Assembly: GCF_037975245.1 (NCBI RefSeq)
Contig: NC_092579.1
Location: forward strand, 12,200,678 to 12,264,677
From: Apostichopus japonicus
Lineage: Eukaryota > Echinodermata > Holothuroidea > Aspidochirotida > Stichopodidae
Direction of reading: 5' to 3'
DNA: 64,000 bases
Shown here in pieces: positions 32,101 to 43,429 of this stretch. Under the pieces are notes generated by a model, which made no database searches, was not told where the DNA came from, and saw only the letters and a program-made list of their open reading frames with translations. Both the position numbers and the translations under genes were made by a program. The number at the start of each line of letters is the position of its first letter. Within the stretch, counting starts at the first letter, position 1.

Positions 32101-33311
32101 ATTATGTGCAGGTTTGAGATGTAGTACATTTCTCCATCCGTGTTATTGTCAGATAATGAAATGAGAATGAGAATTAATAAAATTGTAAAAGAAATGTTTC
32201 CTTCCTCGACAGCATGACTTCATATCCGTCACTTCTTCAGTATCTACCTAAATGAAAAATGTAGGCTGAATTTTAGACACAATAATGTCGTAGTCCACCA
32301 GAACAAGGTTAATTTGAGATTTTACACTCACACCCTGCTGATCCAGTTCCAAGCTGTTTACTGTTAAAATGTGCTAAACCTCCGATATGTTCCTTTAAAG
32401 GCTAACTTGATGATGTTATCAGCTCTTCTAGAACATGCTTTAATGTTAATGTTAAGTTTTGTTAACCCATTGCTTTACATAAATTCTCACTCAACCAAAG
32501 CATGTTCCTTTAACTTGATACTAAAACAACAACACCCTTGCACCCATTGAAAGAAAATTAAACACCATCTATCCAAAAGTTGACAAATTTGTACTACCAC
32601 TGTAAACATGTCATTTGAGACAGGTAAATATCTTTTTGTGATTTTGTGCTGGATCTGAGGAACTCAGCTAAATGGTTAAAGTATTAGACTAAATAGTCTT
32701 GTCACTCTAAACCGATGAACCTCGGCAAATAAATGGGTCGTTACCTTACAAATTAAAAGTGGCATAAAAAATCTAGCCTAGTCTGATAGCGCTGTTTTTC
32801 AACCGTTCACAACAAAGTAACTGAGGTTTGTTAAACTTTGTTTCTAAAGTCATCTTTTTTATGAATTTTTCCTTCATGTCTTTCCATTGTAATATAGCTT
32901 GTAAATCTATTGCAAACACAAAACTTTTACATTTTTTTTTTACATTTTATAATAATATACTGTAACTACTGTAGTTGATACAACAATACTAGACATTTCA
33001 CTAGTAGATGGGTTATAAATTAAAAAAAAAAAAATTGACATTTCTGACATTACATAAGTTAGGGAAATCATTAAATGTTCTTAGATCTCTGTCTGTGGCT
33101 CTGACTCCCTCCCACCAAGAAAGTGTTAATCCCCCACCCCCTCCTATCACCCAAAGCAATCCGTTTTCGCCCTTTAAATTATTGGCTATGGTTGACTCAT
33201 TCGAGTCTTCAAATGTAACATGCATGATCAACACTTTATGCAGAGTTCTTACGTCTACATGGCTTGTGTATTCCTATCTAGTTATTTTCTTTCATACTCT
33301 TTTATGGACAG
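29115..33311. other. Putative 4.2-kb intron with repeats, no clear gene
   Basis: It contains a 74-bp tandem pair (29735-29875, CAGAAAAATATARTGATACA in each unit) and a palindrome near 29925-29950 (TTTCTAGAAATTAATTCTAG). A plus-strand open stretch at 31817-32080 lies after an AG and contains KLTDLLHKCKDTGHFFSINR. That stretch cannot be spliced in frame between the two exons, so I leave it unassigned. Confidence 0.4.
29735..29875 (+). repeat. 74-bp tandem duplication
   Basis: Two similar units, each with ACATGTGNGTGT, AGAACAGAAAAATATA and GACTGAAACACCC. Differences are a few substitutions. Intronic position; no function inferred. Confidence 0.75.
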
Positions 33312-33763
33312 AACCACCTATGGTGTCCACCATGGAACAGCTCCCCGAGAGACCTCCAGAAGACTTAAATTTGGAAGAGACTTGGGAAGATGACGAAACA
33401 TCAGACAGAGACAATAAATTGGAATCCCAAGCCCCTGTAGCCGATTCAGATCCCTACTCTAGTCTCATTATGGACATGAAAGCCTCCATCTCACCTCCGA
33501 GTTAAGTACAGTCTAACTCTTACCAGATCAGGAAAGGCTTACCAGACGATAACCTCCTGAAGGCAGAAGAAGACAGAAAAGTTTGTTCCAATTCTGGTAG
33601 CGACGTGCCGAACGCTTCATCAATCCAAAATGACAAGCTGATGGAAGTTTCCCCCGAAGGGATTAGAAATAGGACTAAAGTTGAAGAAGAATCGGAAAGT
33701 GATTCGATCCAGCTACCAGAAAGACCTGCCGCTCTCAAACTTTCAGGATCACAAACTTTTTGA
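33312..33763 (+). CDS. Candidate terminal host exon with internal in-frame TAA
   Basis: The acceptor TTTTATGGACAG ends at 33311. In phase with the exon at 28994-29114 it reads PPMVSTMEQLPERPPEDLNL, LEETWEDDETSDRDNK and SSLIMDMKASISPPS, then TAA at 33503-33505. The same frame then stays open for 85 more codons (VQSNSYQIRKGLPDDNLLKA ... QLPERPAALKLSGSQTF) to TGA at 33761-33763. Both halves are acidic and Ser/Pro-rich and share an LPERP motif, suggesting one original tail. An AATAAA lies at about 33846. The TAA could be a nonsense mutation, a readthrough stop or a real end. Protein unidentified. Confidence 0.55.
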
Positions 33764-33965
33764 GCCACCGATGTTGCAGCTTCTTAAAAGATATATTTAT
33801 TATTATTATTCGTTTCATCACATAGTATTACAAGGTGAACAAGACAATAAAAGTACAAATAAGTAAAAAATGTGAAAGGAAGTCAACTAAGAAACCCTTT
33901 TGGGCTTAATCGAATAGAGTACTCCCTATCTATATGTACATATATATATGTAAATATTTATATAA

Positions 33966-34050
<85 letters not shown>

Positions 34051-34730
34051 AATTGTATATAAGCTTTTCTACTTCTTTTTTTTTGTATCACCATGTGTAT
34101 AAATATTGAAGCACTAAGATATGCAGTATTTTTTCCTTGAAATAGCAAGAGATATAGTAGAGAACACTGTTATGGAAGCTGTACTTAAAACTCTTGAAAA
34201 AACTGCTCTCCTAAATTTTAAGGAATAGTTTGGCAGAATTTTTTCTGGGGAAATCTATCTTTATTTCATGCATAGTCTTGAATACTTCTGCAATACCATA
34301 AGACCATCTCTGCCCTGCACCTAAAAATACTGGGTTTTTTATTCTCTCTTGCATGTTTTCAAAAGTGCCCTTCTCAAGGGTATCATGTTGAAAATTTTCT
34401 CATATTTACAGATGGAAATTATGAAGTTATGTCAATTGAGGTCATCAGCGGCCAAAATACAAAAACCTTGTAGTCTAGTTTAGTGAATATCTGTAGCATC
34501 GGTAAAATGTCATAATAAGGTGGTAGGTCCCCCTCACTGAGCATTACACTTTGAGCAGTTCCGTTAAGAGGTCAAATGTAAATTGGAGTCATCAGCTGCC
34601 AAAAGCCTGAAATCCTTGTCAACATCAAACTCAAAGCTGCGATTATCCTCATGCTCAGAAATGTACAAGAACTGAATGTTCTATGAAGAGGTCAAAGGTC
34701 ACTTAGGGTCAAATTCTGACCACCTTGATC
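33764..34730. other. Probable 3' UTR, (TA)n tract and diverged tandem repeat
   Basis: 33764-33860 looks like 3' UTR. 33940-34052 is a TA tract. At about 34435-34700 two diverged units appear (GTCATCAGCGGCCAAAA / GTCATCAGCTGCCAAAA). No gene seen. Confidence 0.5.
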
Positions 34731-34732
34731 AG

Positions 34733-34955
34733 GCGCGTATCCAGGGGGGGGCGTTGGGGGCGCGCGTATCCAGGGGGGCGTTGGGGGCGTGCGCCCCCCA
34801 GGTAAGAAATAGAGGCGAGAAAAAAAGAGAGAAGAAAAACGGGAAAAAGAGGGGAAAGAAGGGGAGGAAGGAAGGGAAAAGAAAAAGAAGAAATAGAGGA
34901 AATGGAGAAAAGGAGGGAGTAGAAAAAAGGGCAAGCAACTGGGAAGAGAAAAAAA
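34733..34955. repeat. GC-rich duplicated motif and long purine tract
   Basis: GCGCGTATCCAGGGGGG occurs twice in tandem (34733-34800), a motif resembling transposon termini. It is followed by about 145 bases almost purely of A and G on the plus strand (34806-34955). ORFs here are low-complexity artefacts. Confidence 0.7.
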
Positions 34956-35100
34956 ACAGTGACATAATTACAGGGCTGATCCCTATTATACACATAGGGT
35001 AGCCAGTGACGGATCGATGATTTTGGAAGGGGTGTGCGCCTCACCCTACCCCTTACACTGACAACTCCATTTTGACGTTTTCATATTTCCTCTCTCACTA

Positions 35101-35121
35101 ATATATCTATATAAATATATA

Positions 35122-35219
<98 letters not shown>
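35101..35219. repeat. (TA)n tract
   Basis: Nearly pure TA dinucleotides with a few TG and AAA interruptions. Poly-Ile-Tyr ORFs over it are artefacts. Confidence 0.95.
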
Positions 35220-35220
<1 letters not shown>

Positions 35221-35741
35221 AATTGTGCTATGAAACCAACTGTGGCTGGTCTCGAACTCGACCGAGTCGTCGGGAACATGATGCATTTCGGTATTAGACC
35301 AGGATCTATATGCGAACTGCACTAGACATATGTCCTTCGATGCAACACTGCCATCCAGAGATAAAATGTTATACTCCGGCGTGAATGCTAATTGTTACCC
35401 TAAACCTCGTACCGTAACTCATACAATGAATCTAAAAATAAATTCCTCATGTGATTGGAGAATTGAGCACATCTCCTGTGAATATCATGTAGTGCGTGGG
35501 GGGGGGGGCAGGCGGACGCACCTATCACTTCTTGAGATTGTTCCAATCTGCGTGAAAATGCCCCACCCCCACAACCCCTACGCCCCACCCCTCTTATCGC
35601 TTCCCGATGGGTTACAAAACTTAAACAATAACCTTCGCCCGTAGTACCAAAAACTTGCCAAAATCCGGCAACACACCACTTCATCGATAGATAACGAGTC
35701 TAGTGATCCGGCTGTGCATTAGTGATGCTAGAGGTGGTGCA
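35220..35741. other. No gene recognised
   Basis: Sequence between the TA tract and the CTTAAG element. Overlapping short ORFs on both strands carry no motif. Confidence 0.4.
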
Positions 35742-37283
35742 TATGGCAAGCCCTTTTAACATTTACCTCGCAATTAGACTTAAGTCGAATACATTTCACT
35801 TAAATGTTATTCCACTTTAGTAAAATGTATTCCACTTAAGTGGAATTCAATATCCCTTAAGTAGAATTCCATTTCTCTTAAGTGGAAATGGACATTTCTA
35901 TATCACTTAAGTGGATATGCCTCCCACTTAAGTGGAATTGTATTTCACATAAGTGGAATAACATTTCACTTAAGCTAAATAGCCCATCTATTTCACTTAA
36001 GTGGAATACAATTCCACTCAAGTGAAATGCATTTCCACTTAAGTAAAATACAATTCCACTTAAGTGGAATGCATTTCAACTCAAGTGGAATTGTATTCCA
36101 CTTAAGTGGAATACAATTTCACTTAAGTGGAATAATATCTTTTGCTCGTCAATTTCACTCAGTGGAATTCTATTCTGCTTAAGTAAAATACAATTCCACT
36201 TAAGTGGAAGTGTTGATATGTGACTTATATATAAATACAATTTAGGGTAATGTTCGTCGTAACGCATTCAATTGCTCATCACATATGATGATGTAGTCGA
36301 TCCTCGTTGCACGTGTGTATCATGGCTATGGCTAATCATTCACATCTAAACATTGCTGGAATTCGATCAAATAATTGTTGTTGTTAGAGACAATTCGAAG
36401 TGTTGTTTCCTCACTTGCACAGGGGAACAATCAGTATGATGCACAACAGAGGCGACTTACATCTTGTTAAAGTAACATAGGCAGTACTCGTAACTTTTTA
36501 GATAGTGAAACTTTTGACGAAATAAAAGATTCCATCCAAAATCCAAAAAAAGTAATACGTTCTCTTGCCCTTGTCAATGCGTGTTCGGCTGTAGCTCCAA
36601 CCACTTGTAATGTATTTACCATGGCTTTATTTTGGTAATGGTATTCGTTAGGTACCAGGTCAGGTACGTACGTACTCACCTTGCACGGATGTTAAGTGCT
36701 AGCTGGATCACGATGGACAGCCGATATTCATTGTGCACATATCGACACCACGTACGTACACGTATCGCGGCAAGTTGTTTATAATGGCGCGCAAAGGCAT
36801 GGGCAAAGTTTGGCGTTGAATGTACTAGCCAATCACATTCCACAGAAGTGGAATAGACTAGCCAATCACATTCCACTTAAGTGAAATAGACTATCCAATC
36901 ACATTTCACTTAAATGGAATGCATTTCCCCTTAAGTGGAATTGTATTCTTCTTAAGGGAAATAGAAAGGACATTCCACTTAAGTGGAATTGTATCCACTT
37001 AAGTAGAATACAATTCCACTTAAGTGAAATGCATTTCCACTTAAGTGAAATACAATCCCCTTAAGTGAAATAGATTTAGCTTAAGTAAGATGCAGTGACA
37101 AGTTGATGAATTCAGCTTAAGTAAAATACAATTAAGCTTAAGTGAAATGGTATTCCACTTAAGTGAAATAGAATTCCACGTAAGTTAAATAGTATTCTGC
37201 TTAAGTGATATTGAATTCCCCTTAAGTGAAATGTATTCGACTTAAGTCGAATTGCGAGGTAAATGTTAAAACGGCTTGCCATA
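35742..37283. mobile_element. Inverted-repeat element with arrays of CTTAAG palindromes
   Basis: The ends are about 60-bp inverted repeats beginning TATGGCAAGCC and including ACATTTACCTCGCAATT, with two or three mismatches. Inside each arm, about 450 bases of degenerate repeat built on the palindrome CCACTTAAGTGG follow. I count about 29 CTTAAG in both arms together. A core of about 620 bases (36220-36840) lacks them. No transposase is visible, so it is a large MITE of unknown superfamily. The target duplication is not clear to me. Short ORFs on the arms are repeat artefacts. Confidence 0.85.
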
Positions 37284-38735
37284 CGTGCACTGACCTAAAT
37301 GGAGTGTAACCACTCCCGATTTTGCAATTTCCCAAGATCAGGCCCGAAAAATCCCAAGAAATACCAAGAACACTGTGCTGTATGGATTTCTAGCAATATC
37401 CAGCGATATCTAGGGATGAATATCCCAAGATCTTACCTAAACTGAAGGCAGATAGAGAATCGAAACCTTCAGTGTACTGAACTTGAAACTGTGCGTCTTT
37501 CGAAATGAAAAGAAGTAGGGAATTGCACAATAAACAAATCAAAGTTATTTATTTCAGTCTCATTTCAATTATTCGAATTTGTTAAGCAAACAGCAGATAT
37601 CACATCATATAAGTGAGCATGAAAATGGCGTTCCAGGATGAACAGCCTTCAAACCATGGGCGCAGATCCTGGTGCGGACAGCGGGACGCGTCCCCATCAA
37701 CTTTTTCAGTAGTGGGGACATGATATACCGTGTCCCCACCAATGTCTTGACCAATAGCTGCATATCAAGTTCCCCTGTATTGAACTTTGGCGCAGTTAGA
37801 TCCAGCCCAGCCCCCGGTTCCTACGCCCTTGCTAACCACTGCGTCACAGCAACTGTTGAGAAATAATGCTAATTTTTTCTTCAAAATGGAACGGAGGGTG
37901 ATGTTCAAAATGCTGTACTTGTAAACAGGATAACTCAACACGTACACCTTTATTGAACTTCATATTTCAAATGGTCTTAAAATTGGCATTATTTTCAGTG
38001 ATTAATACTACATGACTACAGGTTTGGCAGTAACTTGTGAAAATGTTTCATAGTGAAAATAAAACAATGTCATGTAACTCATTAATTATTAAAGGGGTGG
38101 CAGAGCTGCTTTTCTTGCTCAAATTGATCAAAGAATATGTCCATGTGCTCATACATAGAGCATCTGTATGTCTTTATTTCACATAGGAAGACTGTTCTCT
38201 CTGGGTATTGAAACATTTTGGAATATAAATTCTACCTTTTTGAGTCCTTAAGAGATCTTAATTCTTTTGATTGCCTTGTTGCTAAAGTAATGGTCAAGGC
38301 AACGTTTCCTGAATCTGCATAGCTCATGTCGCGGAGCGGTTGAAAACTATTAATATACAACAACCAGTTAAAACAACAGTATCAGGCAGTATTTTATCAC
38401 CCTCCGTTCCATTTTTGAAGAAAAAATTACGATTAAAACATTGTACACTTCTATCGCTAAGCATACAATTTCCGAGGAAACAACACCGTGAAACTGGAGA
38501 ACATTTATGAATAAGAAAGGTTTGATTTGACTGCTTTGAAATAACGTATGACTGGAAAGATGAGTCGAGCGCTCTCCATCGGCCTCTTTTTTGGTCAGTG
38601 AGCAACTTCAGAGGAACAATAGAAACCCGAAAAAAAAACTTTTAAAACGAACAAAGGATTCACAAACCTTTGTTCTGCCTAAAAGATAAGCAGAATGAAA
38701 ATAAAATAAAACTGTTAGCAAACTGATTATCCACT
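37284..38735. repeat. Intergenic region with an inverted-repeat pair
   Basis: Arms of about 35 bp, TTTTTTCTTCAAAATGGAAC at 37871 and its complement near 38400-38425 (with GGAGGGTGAT on the inner side), bound about 560 bp. This is probably a small MITE. The rest (37284-37860) shows nothing coding. Confidence 0.55.
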
Positions 38736-38817
38736 AGAGAGCCTGTGTAATAGAATGAGTAAAAGTTTCGATCCTAGCAGGATCTTCTTCAGAGGCTAAA
38801 AACTAAGATAAGCAGAA
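38735..38817. repeat. Short hairpin next to the retrotransposon fragment
   Basis: GATCCTAGCAGGATC within AGTTTCGATCCTAGCAGGAT and CTTCTTCAGAGGC. Such sequences are found near the ends of mobile elements, but I cannot assign this one. Confidence 0.35.
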
Positions 38818-40175
38818 AGTTTGGTTTATTGTAGATTTGTGTGGGCGGAATTAGCCCGATTGATACGGGGAAAGGTGATTAATTTGCTCTAGGTGGGTTA
38901 TGGTGCGGTTATCTATAATTCTTTCGAAAATCTTACCTAAGGCTGGGAGGAGACTAACTGGTCGATAGTTTTGAATTTTGGTGAGGTCTTTACTTAGTTT
39001 CGGTATTAAAATCTTTTTGGCGGATTTCCATGGGGTTGGGAAATGACCCAGTCTAAGGAGTTCGTTAAGTAATGGGAAAATATGAGAGTTAATGAATATC
39101 GGAGGGAAGTTTTTAGGCATTTGGTCATTTATGTTGTCAGGACCAGTGGAGGATGCATGTTTTAGTGGCACTATACCAATTGTTTATATCTATTTTATTG
39201 AGCAGAGGGATGTTTTTGTTGAGACATCCTAATGGGTTGGTGTTAAAGCTGGTTGCATTACTGATAATTGTACGGTCTATTTCGTGTTTACAGCTGATAT
39301 CGTATGGGGGGCCATCGTAGATATTGAATATACATTTAAAGTACGATTCAATTAGCTTTATTTGGTCTTGAGTTTTTGTGATGAGGTTACCTACTTTATC
39401 TCTAAGGCCTTGGTCTGTTTTACCTGTGTTTGGTGTTGTAATGGGGTTAATGATTTTTTTTTTAATTTTCCAAAAGTGTTTCGGGTTTTTATCATTAATG
39501 ATTAAATCGCAGTTGTTTTGGACGCGGTTTTGTTCATCCGCCAATATTTGTCTGTTTATTGCTGTTTAAGTTGGTTAATTTGGGTTTTTAGAGTTGGGTC
39601 TCGGGAAATGATATAAGTTCTACGTAGGCGACGTCTGAGTTTCATAAGTGTAAGAATATTCTTATTTAGTTTTCGTTTTCTGTTTTGTTTTTAAGGGACA
39701 GTGTCTTTTGAAAGTATAGAAGATATGATGGGCAACGCTGTCACAGTAATTGTCGATGTAATTTAGCTCGTTGTTTTGGTTGTTGTATTTTGGGAGTCTG
39801 TTTTATTGTAATTATACGTCAATTCGTTATTTAGTATGCAGTTGAGGTTTATGTCTAACTCAAAAACGAGTGGAAAATGGTCACTGATTTAGTCATCTTC
39901 TAGGATTTGTATCGAATGTGTTTTAGTTGCGTGGTGATTTGAGGTTATATGGGTAGTCAAGTAGTTCTGTAATATTGTTTATTGGGTTCATCCTAGGTTT
40001 GGTATTTTGGTTAATTATCGTTAAGTTGTATTTATCACATATTTCTAAGAGAGACTTGCCTTTTTTAGAAAAAATAATGTGGTGGGCATTTACTAGGAGT
40101 TTTTTTTAAATTTTTAATAGAACATTTTTTTTATTATTATATCGGTGGATATGGGCTCATTTGGGGGACTATAAT
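38818..40175 (-). mobile_element. Jockey-like retrotransposon fragment (RT N-terminal and endonuclease end)
   Basis: The fragment is colinear with 50355-51765 in the larger element. The frame at 38851-39171 gives SSTGPDNINDQMPKNFPPIF, WKSAKKILIPKLSKDL and NYRPVSLLPALGKIFERIID, the N-terminal RT motifs of Jockey/I-group elements. 39137-39544 is the linker before it. 39550-40175 is the decayed endonuclease. It ends sharply at 38818, before the RT catalytic motifs, and has many stops. Confidence 0.8.
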
Positions 40176-41239
40176 CATACCACGAAAGTGTCCATTAGCT
40201 ATAGGTTGCATTGAGGGTGTGTTATTCTTGCGTCAAATGGCGTACCATGGAAGGGGGAGGGGGGGGTTGAGTGGTCTATCTGTCAGTGGCGGAGCGTCCA
40301 TACAGTCAGGGAGGCGGATGCCCCCCTGACGGACTCAAATGGACTACTGGCGCCCTTTTCAGCTTTTTACCACTTTTTATTTGTATGCGATTATTGACGT
40401 TTTTAATGCGCTCTCATCTACCTATTGACATTTGTCACATTTTTTGGGCGATGACACCTATTTATTCTTCATTTTTTATCTTTTCTGGTAGTTCGCGACA
40501 CGCTGATTACGAATCAGAAGTTTATTTTGGAATTAGGTGCTGTGTTGGGGCGTGGGGGGCAAAAAACCTGATTTGCAGTAAGCTGCCAAAACTGACCAAA
40601 AATCGATCCAAAATCGATTTCGCCCAAATGACGTAACAGGGGGTAACCGATGCTCAGGAGCCCAAATTTGCAACTCCCAGGTCCATATCTGCTTCCGTGC
40701 GGGAGATACGTGGTGTCAAAGGAATCTGCATAGCCCTCCAAAAGATTTTATTGATAAGATCCAAAGTACTATTTTTGATTTATTTCGAACGGGAAAACTG
40801 ATAAAGTAAGGAAAATTACTGTATAACCCCATTGAAAAGGGTTTTTTAAAAAAAAATATATGTTCACAGCTTTGTTGGTGCTCTCAAAACCTCTTGGGTC
40901 AAGCGTTATTGTAATAATGCCAACACGGGGTATTGGAAGCTCTTTTATTTCATTCCTCTCTGTCGCCGTCCGGTAAAGAGTTGCTTTTTAAATATAATTT
41001 TCATGACCAGGATATTGTACTGTATTTAAAAATACCTTCATTGGACAAATTTGTATGGTTTTGAGTAAGCTTAGCTACCTTTAAGAAACCATCGGAAATT
41101 GGGTGTGCAAATCCCTAATAATTTTATTAGAATTGATAATACCGTTGTTTATGACAACAAGCTTTTACGACGCCGGTTTACTGTTTGTTAGGGATATGTT
41201 TTTGCTAGATGGGAAGCAATTGTCCAAATAATGCTTTTC
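40176..41239. other. Mixed repeats, no gene recognised
   Basis: 40283-40438 is the inverted partner of the repeat at 3860-4027. 40480-41239 has no recognisable coding sequence; part may be decayed CR1/L2 body belonging to the 3' tail that follows. Confidence 0.4.
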
Positions 41240-41345
41240 TGACCAGTCTTCTACATTGTTAAGCTATTGTATGCTTTATAGAAGACTTCCTTTCACATTG
41301 TATATTGCACGTGAAAAAAAAACAAAATAAATCAAATCAAATAAC
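41240..41345 (+). mobile_element. CR1/L2-group 3' tail
   Basis: GTCTTCTACATTGTTAAGCT, then AGAAGACTTCCTTTCACATT, forms the same hairpin as in the copies at 2660-2705 and 10890-10945. It ends in an A-rich AAATC-type tail. Only the 3' end can be recognised. Confidence 0.65.
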
Positions 41346-41682
41346 TAATAATTATTTCTAAACAGTTACTGTGGTTAGTGTTATGTACTTAGAAAGTAAG
41401 ACAAACTCTCTGTCTAGAATTCAACTCCCAGAGGATATATTGTTTTGGTATTTCTTTTCCTCATTTTGCAGTTAAAATATTAGAAAAGCCTATCATTTCT
41501 CAATTAACAGTTACTGTGGCGAAGTTGTTATGTTGTACAATTTTGCATATTTATTATTGTTTTGTACAATGGAATTGTCAATAAACTGAAAAAAATGAGA
41601 CATACTCCTTGTCTTGAATTCAAACACCAGAGGATGCATTTGATTTTCTATTTATTTGTCTTCTAATGTTGTGAACATTAAA
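41346..41682 (+). repeat. Diverged tRNA-like repeat units (161-bp family, left edge)
   Basis: Two degenerate units, each with CAGTTACTGTGG in place of the A-box region and a CTAGAATTCAACTCCCAG- or CTTGAATTCAAACACCAG-type remnant of the B-box region. They lead into the homogeneous array. Confidence 0.6.
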
Positions 41683-42967
41683 TATTAGAAACGAGTATTA
41701 AATCTCAACAGTTCTCGTGGCGCAGTTGGTAGTGCTCTGGACTGGAGAGACAGACAAACTCCATGTCTCCGGTTCGAACCCCAGACAGAGCATTTTATAT
41801 TTTTGCTCTTTTACTGATTCCATTCTGGACTTTGAAGTTTAAATATTAGAAACGAGCATTAATTCTCAACAGTTCTAGTGGCTCGGTTGGTAGTGCTCTG
41901 GACTGGAGAGACAGACAAACTCCATGTCTCCGGTTCGAACCCCAGACAGAGCATTTTATATTTTGCTCTTTTACTGATTTCATTCTGGACTATGAAGTTT
42001 AAATATTAGAAACGAGCATTAATTCTCAACAGTTCTAGTGGCGCAGTTGGTAGTGCTCTGGACTGGAGAGACAGACAAACTCCATGTCTCCGGTTCGAAC
42101 CCCATACAGAGCATTTTATATTTTTGCTCTTTTACTTATTCCATTCTGGACTTTGAAGTTTAAATATTAGAAACGAGCATTAATTCTCAACAGTTCTAGT
42201 GGCACAGTTGGTAGTGCTCTGGACTGGAGAACCAGACAAACTCCATGTCTCCGGTTCGAACCCCAGACAGAGCATTTTATATTTTTGCTCTTTTACTTAT
42301 TCCATTCTGGACTTTGAAGTTTAAATATTAGAAACGAGCATTAATTCTCAACAGTTCTAGTGGCGCAGTTGGAAGTGCTCTGGACTGGAGAGACAGACAA
42401 ACTCCATGTCTCCGGTTCGAACCCCAGACAGAGCATTTTATATTTTGCTCTTTTACTGTGTTCATTCTGGACTATGAAGTTTAAATATTAGAAACAGGCA
42501 TTAATTCTCAACAGTTCTAGTGGCGCATTTGGTAGTGCTCTGGACTGGAGAGACAGACAAACTCCATGTCTCCGGTTCGAACCCCAGACAGAGCATTTTA
42601 TATTTTTGCTCTTTTACTTATTCCATTCTGGACTTTGAAGTTTAAATATTAGAAACGAGCATTAATTCTCAACAGTTCTAGTGGCACAGTTGGTAGTGCT
42701 CTGGACTGGAGAGACAGACAAACTCCATGTCTCCGGTTCGAACCCCAGAGAGAACATTTTATATTTTTGCTCTTTTACTAATTCCATTCTGGACTCTGAA
42801 GTTTAAATATTAGAAACGAGCATTAATTCTCAACAGTTCTAGTGGCGCAGTTGGAAGTGCTCTGGACTGGAGAGACAGACAAACTCCATGTCTCCGGTTC
42901 AATTCCCAGACAGAGCATCATGTCTGCGGTTCATGTCCAGACAGAGCCTTTTACTTTTGTACCCTCT
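41683..42967 (+). repeat. Homogeneous tandem array of tRNA-like repeats, 161-bp period, eight units
   Basis: TATTAG of each unit lies at 41683, 41844, 42004, 42165, 42326, 42486, 42647 and 42808. Each unit carries an A box (TGGCGCAGTTGGTAGTGCTC), a B box (GGTTCGAACCCC, lost in unit 8) and downstream T runs (TTTTATATTTTT) able to stop Pol III. The 5' GTTCT can pair with 3' AGAGC as an acceptor-like stem, and GCGC with GTGC as a D stem. The anticodon region instead forms a GAGACA/TGTCTC hairpin, so this is not a normal tRNA gene. It may be a tandem SINE or a Pol III ncRNA cluster. Confidence 0.8.
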
Positions 42968-43009
42968 GGAGGGAGTGCAAGTATAAATACAAGAAACAAA
43001 GTTTTTCCA

Positions 43010-43100
43010 GAGGGAACCGAAATGGTGTAATTGGTTATTCCATCATTCAGTAAGCGATTGGTTTGGATTGCATCGGTTCAAGTCCCAGGTGAGTATTTGC
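43010..43100 (+). repeat. tRNA-like element, diverged
   Basis: AAATGGTGTAATTGGTTATT (A-box-like) and ATCGGTTCAAGTCCCAG (B-box-like) follow a relic of the ATTAGAAAC linker (ATACAAGAAAC at about 42979). It differs in body from the 161-bp units but shares their layout. Confidence 0.55.
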
Positions 43101-43129
43101 AAAAGGAGTTCTGACAAGTGGATAAGGTG

Positions 43130-43350
43130 AATCCCGAAGGTGGGTGGCCCCCTCCTCCTGACAGGTGGGTAAGGTGAGTACCGAGGTGAGACGGGGTGAA
43201 GGTGTGGACAAGGTGAGGTCGCTGCCCCCTCTCCCTGACAAGGTAAAGGCGCGGACAAGTGGAGCTCGCGCCACCCCTCCCCCTGACAAGGTTCACGCGC
43301 GGACAAGTGGAGTTCGCCGCCACCCCTCCCCCCCTGACTAGCCAGTCGGG
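43130..43350 (+). repeat. GC-rich minisatellite
   Basis: Imperfect units of about 48 bp with CCCTGACAAGG and GCGCGGACAAGTGGAG, three to four copies. Proline- and glycine-rich ORFs over it are artefacts. Confidence 0.75.
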
Positions 43351-43429
43351 GGGAGGAGTAGTAGTGGAGAAAATGTTTTAAAAAAACAAAGTCCAAACAG
43401 CAGGATCTTTAAATATTTGTAAAGCTTTA

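Noticed and set aside
34676-35044. Basic or Phe/Ser-rich proteins on both strands
   Set aside because: They are low-complexity readings of the purine tract and the GC-rich duplicated motif.
33930-35322. Poly-Ile-Tyr ORFs
   Set aside because: These are translations of (TA)n tracts.
41683-42967. Cluster of functional tRNA genes
   Set aside because: A and B boxes are present, but the anticodon arm does not fold and the T stem pairs poorly, so these are tRNA-like only.
43043-43396. Pro/Gly-rich ORFs on the minus strand
   Set aside because: They translate the GC-rich minisatellite.
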